Shown: one piece after another, positions 56,359 through 64,000 of the stretch
Position numbering within the stretch: the first letter of the stretch is position 1
Layout: the number at the start of each line of letters is the position of its first letter
From: Spirometra erinaceieuropaei
Taxonomy: Eukaryota; Platyhelminthes; Cestoda; Diphyllobothriidea; Diphyllobothriidae
NCBI GenBank assembly: GCA_902702965.1
Contig: CACRXP010000981.1
Coordinates: 11,128 to 75,127 of the forward strand
Reading direction: 5' to 3'
Length of the DNA: 64,000 nucleotides
Translations under genes and position numbers: made by a program
The notes under the pieces: generated by a model
The model's database searches: none
The model's input: the letters and a program-made list of their open reading frames with translations, nothing else
Told to the model about the DNA's origin: nothing

Positions 56359-59300
56359 CAACCACGTAAACAGTTTCACAACCCCATGCTGAACAGTCTT
56401 TCGAAAAAAGGAAACCGAAGAAGAATTTGCGAAAAAACCGGTTTTTACCTCGTTATCTGGTGTATAAGATCTTAATTGACTAGTTTTCGTGCCATATCAC
56501 TTTCTGCTGACTATTGGCATCCATGATAATACCAGTATTTGTCAGGACAGGAATTCACTCGACTTCTGAAACAAGGGTTTTCATCTGCAGGATGTTTCGA
56601 ATCTATATTCCATTTCAGTACCAGAAACAAAATCATGCAGAGTTAAGGGAAGCAGGCATGTCTTTAGAGTTTCGTCTGTAATTTCTTGCAGTCTAACCAC
56701 TGAAGCATGACTCCTAGTCACTGCTATGCATATAGATCTTAACCACTATGTGCAGCTTCAAACCATTTGTTATATGCTCTTCCATTTTTCGGTTTTCATC
56801 AAGGAGGAAGGGGACCGATCGTTGACGCACGTGCGAGTGCTCAAGAATATAGGTACCGTTGTGCGAGTGTAAACCTCATAACCTGCAGACTGTCACGTGT
56901 TTTAAACCAGTTTCGGCCTGCAGGGGTCATTGTCTGTTCTACCCTGAGCTCTCTCTTTTTGCTCTCATCGTCTCCACTTGAGTTTCGCGCGCCACCCCTC
57001 GGATCGTCATCGGTGGTCAACATTTAGAACCAGTCTGTTCTCGTGCCATTCAAGAGCCCTTGTAAGCTGTACAGCTCTTTAGTAAGCCTCGCGGAATAAT
57101 TCTCGTTTGAAGAAAATGGTGCGTCTTTATATTCTGCTGCTCATGCAGCCGTGACTGGAGGAACCGTATGCTCAACGCAAAATGGACAAACGTGTTTTAT
57201 GGTACTTTTTCATTCCTGCGTTTGTAGTGCGGATGACAGCATTGAGAGTAACCAGCGTGTAATATTTTTAATCTCATAATCCAAAGAATTGTTCTTTAAT
57301 ATAAGCATATACTTTGATAGTGACTAAACATAAAAAGAGACAGCCATGTAAGGATGAATTAGTGCCAAAATTTCGGAAACGCAAATCAGAGATTTAAAAG
57401 TGTTCTGAGACAATAAAGATCCACAAAAGAGTGCCTCAGATAAAACTGAATTCAAAGATATTGGAAGGAAAGGGGGTCGATAACCCAGCAGTTTGAAACA
57501 AACGTGGTCAGGAACTGTTTCAACTGATCAGTATGAAAATGGTCAAGCGTGAGTCAGAAATGCGAACAGCGAAAGCTTTGATATTAAATTTTTAAACTGC
57601 AATTTATCACTGGACAAAGGCAAAATAGTTTTTCTAATTGTAGATATTTTATTAGGAATAGGAGCATCAAAACTTGTTTCACCTCGTAAAACGTGGAGCC
57701 GATGCTCGAAAGAAACACGTCCGGACATTGATTTGCGCTGTTTCTCCAAATAACCATACGGACAGTTTTTTGCACAGAGTTCATTTGGAGGATTTCCCTT
57801 AGGCATGACATGCTCATCTAGGCGAATCTAATTTGAATTTTTTTGAAGTGAATGAAATTGTCTGTTCAGGTCAGCACAGACCAAAAAGAAAAGGAGATTT
57901 TTTTGGCCTTGGTGGATTCTTAACTTAAGATTAAGACACAGATTATAGGTTACCATTTCATCTTAACGTCTTCCATTAAACAAACTACGTTCTCTGCCGT
58001 GTTAGAGAACTAAATGCAGACATTTTACTTAAGTTGGCGCTTAAAAGCCTTCACTAATATTATTGTTTGTTTCTTTGGTATTCATGGTTCCCGTAAAAGC
58101 CTAACATGATAAGGAAACAAGTCCAGGATACGCTAAAAACGTTTTAGTTAAAGTTAGTTTTTCGCCCTCCCTAATTCTTTTGCGGAAGCACTGATACAAC
58201 AGGTGTATCGGAGGCCGTTTGTTTCTTCTCGATGAATAAGCTTTTGTTCAAAGATTGAAGAAATAATAATCTACTGACAAGAAAGCATTAAAGATAACCA
58301 TTTGATGGCACCCCCCATTATAAACTAAATAGCATCTAAATGAGAATGTAAACAAAGCTCTGCCCGTCATTTTGTAGAAAAGGGTTGGCTCACCTAGTAC
58401 TTCTGAAAGTAAAGCCTCCTCCCAGCTTCACGATGCTGCGGAGTGAGACGATTTCTGGCAGGTTTTGACGACGAATGGGATGTGGAAAAGCACAGACGAC
58501 AGTTTAACCTTCGCGAACGACGATGTTTACTGTTTGTCACACAATAAGGTGGGCGTAAGACGGCAACTTTCGCACGAAATAGCTTGTAGGGACAAGAACA
58601 CGTGTTACATCTAACATACTGTCCCATCCTACACCGTCCTGGACCCAGTGTAAAGATAGTTAAGATCGGTGGCAGAATCAGGGGCAGCGGCTGACAAAAC
58701 CAAACGGCCCGTCTGCGCGATCGACACCCACTTGGTCCGTGGAAAAAGGGCGGGATTTCGGAAGAACAACCGACGTGGAGCTCAGATCTCGTCTGAGTGT
58801 CCCCATTAAATAGGAGACATTACGGCCTGAATCTGTAGCCTGAGAAGACAGAATTTCCCAGCCACTTGACGACCTTCCAAGCCGCGGCCTATGGCGCCCC
58901 GTGGCAGTTTGAAAGCCCATCAGATTGTAACGAGGACGCAGTTACCAGGGTCGACCGCACTCTATCCTCCATCAACCAGACACCACTCCGCCGTCCGAAC
59001 CGGTCGGTCATGTGACGTGGAGATGGGGCGCAAGACGCTGACGACTCATTGTGAGCCCGTGTCTAGCAGAATTATCACGTCCCGCGTGGGGCACTTTTCA
59101 TTACTGCGCGACCCCAACTAAGGCGCGTCGTACCCTGATCTGGCCCGCATTCTGGTCAAGCGTAACTCCCGCGTGGCTCGTTGTATGGAGCGTTAAGAGT
59201 GAGTCATACCATTGCCTCAGCTAGATTTAATCTACAACGTCAAACGGTATCACTGTAACCGGCTTATATGCTCAATATTAATTAACCGATCGTCTAGTCG

Positions 59301-59500
59301 GATCTCAGTAGAAAGACTGTCGTTGCACGTGAGATAAATGTATATAGACCACCCAATTTGATGTCATAATGTATCGTCGTTCCTGGATTTTCCTCTTCGT
59401 ATCTGAGAGTATAGACAACGGGACTGCTATTAGATCAGGGATATTGACCTTTATTTCTTGCAACAGACAGAACTATTTAATAAGAAATACTGTGAACTGA
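56359..59500. other. No recognisable gene
   Basis: A GC-richer section at 58390-59190 has overlapping frames on both strands (for example minus 58678-58920) without a recognisable domain; it could be a decayed mobile element. Confidence 0.35.
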
Positions 59501-60440
59501 AGCAGGCACGCAGGGCGGGATTGAATGGTACCGGAAATTTCGCGACGGCTCGTCAGCTGCGTCCTGTCGCTTCATAACATAGGTAACGGATGGGAAGAAT
59601 ACAACAAATTTGAATTGGGGCAAAAAATCAATGCAGAAACAACAAGGTCATGGTTTTGGGTAAAGCTGGATAATCGATAAAGTTCGTAACTCAAGCACCG
59701 TATGGAAATAATAGTGGAAAAAAGCGTTAACGAGTGCAAAGGAAGGGAAAGTGAAAATCATGAGCTAAAGTCTACCATGGCAAGGTTTGGCTAACCGCGT
59801 GTTCCAAATGTTTAAAAAGATCTGGCTTCACCCGCCGTATATAGGCCGCCTCCAGGCAACGCAATGTCCGAGTTGTTCTTGCTCGAACAAGTACTAGGAA
59901 GGAAGTTTTAGGGTAGACTGAGTGACCACTATAAAGCAATTGTTTTGTATTGGGGGACGCAGCATTTTTGTTTCTTGCTTTAGGAGCCACCTGGGCAAGT
60001 GCTCAATAGACCTGGCTGCCAACTGCCTTTGTGTCAGCCCAGTGTACTTGCATCCGCAAATGCATGTGAATTCATAAACAAAATTTGAATTAACGCACCT
60101 TGGCAAGGCATCCTTCACCCGTGGAATTGGAAGAGGCTTAGTAGGACTGCATAATAGGAGTTTGGCTGCATTGTATGTCCTTTCAATGGTGGAACGCAGC
60201 CGTCGTTTTCTGGTATTTAAAATATTGTTGCCCTTAAAGATTAAGTATGTAAAAACAGGTTTTTTCGGAACTGAATTTTCTGTCAATTTTGGCCATGTAG
60301 AATTGCTGTACTTGTGGATGAAAGGTACAAGATATCCACTCTTAAGAAGATCTTTGATGTGGCGTGCAAGTTCTGCATTCAGTGTGTCGTTCGCAAAAAT
60401 GAAGGTGATACATGAACGCGTAGGATTCTAGAGATGACAG
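59500..60440 (-). mobile_element. Second Penelope-like family, 3' part
   Basis: Minus-strand remnant with the RT-to-nuclease linker, GIY-YIG domain, natural C-terminus and about 250 nt of 3' flank. Protein wording differs clearly from the PLEs at 12-14 and 41-42 kb, so it is a distinct lineage. About 215 nt after the stop, the minus strand reads CTGACGA (59556-59550), GCCGTCGC and GAAA (59541-59538), a possible but unproven hammerhead core in the place where PLE ribozymes normally sit. Confidence 0.75.
59772..60440 (-). pseudogene. PLE GIY-YIG endonuclease, family 2 (frameshifted)
   Basis: Protein order on the minus strand: ITFIFANDTLNAELARHIKD then PFIHKYSNSTWPKL (60420-60290), NNILNTRKRRLRSTIERTYN, the linker CSPTKPLPIPRVKDALP, then the GIY-YIG core NFVYEFTCICGCKYTGLTQR with a catalytic-type Arg in QLAARSIEHLPRWL. 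A frameshift near 59990 moves to a second frame reading NTKQLLYSGHSVYPKTSFLV, ARTTRTLRCLEAAYIRRVKP and the PLE-typical ending LPW before the stop at 59772. The end is therefore the natural C-terminus. RT motifs are not preserved upstream. Confidence 0.8.
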
Positions 60441-62511
60441 TCATAAGGTCAATTGCCGAATCTATGTCTTCTTCAATATAGGAAATCAACTAAACTATTA
60501 TATTAATTATCGGCAAATAGTCATCGTTCTGCAGACAGTTTAGCGGACGGAGATGCTTTATTTATCAATTAAAAATAGCATCTTATGCAACATCTTTAAG
60601 AAATCAGTCATCAACTTGGTTAAGTACTGTGAAACGTCGTGCTATCATGCTACCGACAACAGTGAAGTAATAACAAATAAACAGAACACTAAAATGACAT
60701 TTTTGAGCTTTGAGCCTTTGCTTTTTAACAGAGAGGATGAAAAGGCAAGTGGAGAGTAGAGGCCGTGATGGACAATGCAGGTGGGGAAGTATTATGAAGC
60801 CAAAATAATTTCCAACCAGAAAAGCAGCACTCGAATGCATTCCTAACTAGAAACTGACTCAAAAATTCGAAGAAGGTATAGTAATTAATAAGGACATTTC
60901 TGACTTACAGCAACACCTGACTGAGTCTTTGAAAGAAGTGATGGTGTAAAAAGTTGAAGTACTTGAGACATCTAGTCTAATTTATACGCAAATTTTAGGC
61001 GATCGGATCGAGTAGGGACGAAATGTATAATAGTGTCTTACGTCACTTGTTCAGTGAACCTCTGGAGAACTAATGAAATAAAACAAATAATCTGGGACTA
61101 CATTATTAGGATTTTTAAGATTAGGAGTGATTACAACTGGGCAAAAAACCTTACCCATCTAAAATTCCTGAGATGACAAGCAGCCAAGATGCATTAAAGC
61201 CAATGAGATCTCATTAAGAAACTTCGGGATAGCGGTGTAGCACCGTCATATTCGGCAGCTGTTGGCTAGCGGGTCGTCCGAGGAGGCTTCTCATCTGCAA
61301 ACACCGACAACAACCAGAAGACATGCTGTAGTGATGGGAAATCATCTGGAAAAAAACGTATTGCGGACACTGTATGTAGAATTTTATTTTTATCAGCCTT
61401 CATTCTCATCAGAATTAGCATTGGCTGCCTGATGACAGCCATTGGGCCAGAAATGACCGTCCCAGTCTACGTTATATTTGTCGGTGCTATTTCTATTTTT
61501 GTTTATGAAAACCATTCCCACTTTGCGCAGATTGTTTGGTCTGTCGATGAATGTGTGCATAGGTACCAAAGTTGTCAGAATATTAATTGATTGAGAAGCA
61601 AGTAAGCGAAAAGGTTTAAGACGATGCTCTTCTAACTTGGTATCATTCAGATATCTGGAAACGCTACCACCCATGCTGACTCTTTGACCTACATGTTGCT
61701 CTCTTCCGGTCATTTCGCTCGTTGCATGTTTTAACTTGCATATGTATATATATTCACCAGTCGTCAAAAGGTGATTCATCGACCAGGTTACGGGTCATGT
61801 CTCCTTCACTAGGCCTTGAGGCTTAATGAAGAGTTATCCCAGGCAGTCACGAAGCGACCACTATTGATGTAAGAGGAAAAACCGACAAAGATAGGAGAGA
61901 TTTGGATGGTGATTTCCTGTTTTTTAGCAGTTGCTAGCCGGCCAAACCTAACTCCAAGTCTGGATACCCCGTTTGCCGAATTTGTTTGCGTCTAGTGACT
62001 GACGCTAGTTCACGAGACTGTACCCAACTAGATGGCCGGCTCGAATGTTTTCTACGCTTAACTGTCAATCCACACCACGCTGCATCTTCCTGAATGTCTT
62101 ATTCCATACAACCAAAGCTCAATTTAAGGGAAGTCAAAAGGAGCCACCTCCCGCAAAGTACTCATTATGTTACTTCTTGATTCGAGACCATCATCCGTTA
62201 ATTTTTAAACGTCCAGCAAATTTTTTACATGATTTTTGTTAACTATCATCCTCTCTGCAATAGCAGAAATGCCCCTAATTATTTAAACCAGAAGTTATAG
62301 AAAAAATTACCTCTTAGATAGCGTATGAACAAAATGTCTTATGATACTTTTTGAAAGAAAAAAACAATTCAAGTATTCATACATGACTTTTTACTGCCTG
62401 CGAAGCTCATAAGCACACTCTCACTAAGCTTTTATGAGTATTTTAAAACACTTGAGAAATGAGTGCGAAGAATAATAAATTAGACAACAATAGTAAAAAT
62501 GCAAATCAATA
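60441..62511. other. No recognisable gene
   Basis: A minus-strand 128-codon frame at 61393-61779 (opening MNHLLTTGEYIYICKLKHAT) is moderately complex in composition but matches no family I know and has no splice or signal support. Confidence 0.35.
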
Positions 62512-63461
62512 CAATCAGTGATCGAAATCATGAAAGTTTGATCGCGGTTCTGAAAGGCGTTTACGATTAGGGAGGATTACTTACGTGAGTTCGTTATATT
62601 GGTTATCTCGCAACCTGATCCCATAATACTTCATGCAGGCCAGGATGCTAGCTTTTCAGTGGACTCCCTTTTGATTGCCTGAAACAGCCGCACTCGGAAA
62701 AATGATTTCTTATATAGAATTCGTTTTTCTACTGATTTTCGGTAGCCTTAAAAATTTACATACATTTTATAGAAGACATACATAAAATATTAAATTTTGT
62801 ACTGGTTTGGTGGCAACTCACGTCTTTCCCAATTTTTGCCTTAAGAACAGGTACTATTTGGTTCTAAAATGGGTCATATGATGAATTTTTTCAAATCCGT
62901 GCAACTTTTGTTTAGATAGCACCGTACGTGTCTGTTTGAGACTGCCCCTCATGAAGTATACAACATATTTTATTTTTGTTGCAGGTTTTTTTAGGATTAA
63001 ATGGTATATTCTTAGTTGCATAATGAAATGTTTGACTTTCCTTACATGGAGAGTATAGAGCTTATAAACTGGAAACCATAACAGCCATTGCAACCGCAGA
63101 TCAGGCTCAAAAATTAGGAATTAAAAATTTAAAACTTAAACCTCGTACTCCATTTGAGTATCAAGATTTAGGAAAACGTGATCTTCTACTAAATAAGTGC
63201 AAGAAAGAACATCTTTATGCATGTTTTCTATAGAATATATTTGTATTTCTATGGCAACCAAAAATCAATAGAATATGTGCATAACATACAATAAGTCATT
63301 TTTTTCCAAGTATACTCAAAAGCCAAAATCCTAGCGTGTCTGAAATATCTTCGGATTATTTGCATCGTTATCAATGTTACAACCTACTTTAGTTATCCTT
63401 CTTTGTAAAATACGCATTTCGAAAGTGCCGGTAACGTTTTTATGAAATTGCTCACTGACTG
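62512..63461. mobile_element. Foldback element, copy E
   Basis: 950 bp flanked by TA. Tips: CAATCAGTGATCGAAATCAT at left and CAGTCAGTGAGCAATTTCAT on the minus strand at right. Inverted arms share GCATACATTTTATAG-type and GATTTTCGGTAGCC-type blocks (CTGATTTTCGGTAGCCTT at 62734; GGCAACCAAAAATCAATAG at 63253). Same family as copies B, C and D but more diverged. Confidence 0.8.
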
Positions 63462-64000
63462 TACCTTCAAAATATTTTATAATGACTGTCTGGTAGCAAT
63501 GTACTGAACTGCTTGAAGGTTTTTTCATAAGTTCACTTGTGAACATGTTAGGTCGTAATTTTAAGAACATGTTGTAAAGCCAGCAATTACAGGAAGTCTT
63601 AATTACATTTTGAAAGAAACTACCCCCACTTGTTACATATGGTATTTTACCCTAATGCCTCTTCATGGCACTTCGATCGGATAATAGTTTTGCAGAGTCG
63701 GCTGTAGGATGGCCGTCTCTACCTAGGATTCGCCCGATGTACAGCCAAAATTGTACTACTTGCTCTGTACTTGTGCTAAAAATGAACAGTTGAGGTGTGT
63801 TAAGAGCGAGTCAGTGACAGACCCCACCTCCACTAAATGCGCTTCTCCCAAGAAGTGCGAAGGAAAAAGACACTCCTGAAATCCATTGTATTACCTGCCC
63901 GACGTCTAGACTATCTGGGTTCACTGTCATTTGTAAAAGTTAGTCTACGGTGCAAAATATATTGTGTTGCAACTCAGACCTTGATATTGGAGAACAGAGG
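63462..64000. other. No recognisable gene
   Basis: Nothing supported. Confidence 0.35.

Noticed and set aside
1..64000. CRISPR arrays, operons, ribosome-binding sites, phage or other prokaryotic features
   Set aside because: No regularly spaced direct repeats and no dense gene runs; all recognisable elements are metazoan.

Overview
The window reads as repeat-rich nuclear DNA from a metazoan, most likely a flatworm and plausibly a diphyllobothriidean tapeworm. It is not bacterial or viral. The reasons are degenerate TTAGGG-type arrays, tRNA-headed SINEs, LINE and Penelope-like elements (PLEs) with GIY-YIG endonucleases, triplet microsatellites, candidate introns of 57-71 nt, and three assembly gaps (20530-20603, 35408-35717, 51830-52669). 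The species is inferred; only the repeat classes are seen. I find no housekeeping gene, no functional tRNA or rRNA gene, no operon and no CRISPR.

Layout. 0-9 kb: a MITE with a telomere-like core (1.1 kb), a dead LINE reverse transcriptase joined back-to-back to an inverted endonuclease fragment of another LINE (3.6-6.2 kb), and an old PLE 3' tail (8.5-9.0 kb). 12.1-14.1 kb: the longest PLE copy, with RT, GIY-YIG and a hammerhead-type 3' tail, broken by frameshifts. 16.7-17.2 kb: a candidate two-exon membrane-protein gene on the minus strand. 19-34 kb: SINEs, microsatellites, PLE tail pieces, a foldback element carrying a solo PLE ribozyme unit, a LINE fragment, a second telomere-core MITE, a hairpin MITE, and two inverted copies of a 1.48-kb repeat. 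36-47 kb: an inverted pair of PLE tails, a weak candidate gene, three palindromic tRNA-SINE loci, an RT fragment of an RTE-type LINE, and a 5'-truncated PLE preceded by its own tail inverted. 47.8 kb: a possible small secreted peptide. 48.5-64 kb: three further foldback elements with ~350-bp inverted arms, another telomere-core MITE, a structured triplet repeat, and a second PLE family on the minus strand.

How it fits together. Most of what can be read is mobile DNA. The strongest theme is the PLE family, whose 3' tails fold as minimal type-I hammerhead ribozymes. At least eight tail copies are present; the one at 26.27-26.36 kb keeps the full conserved core and amounts to little more than the ribozyme. 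The second theme is inverted organisation: SINEs, PLE tails, foldbacks and the 1.48-kb repeat all occur as inverted pairs. The three gene candidates rest on open frames plus splice or signal-peptide signals only, and should be treated as hypotheses.
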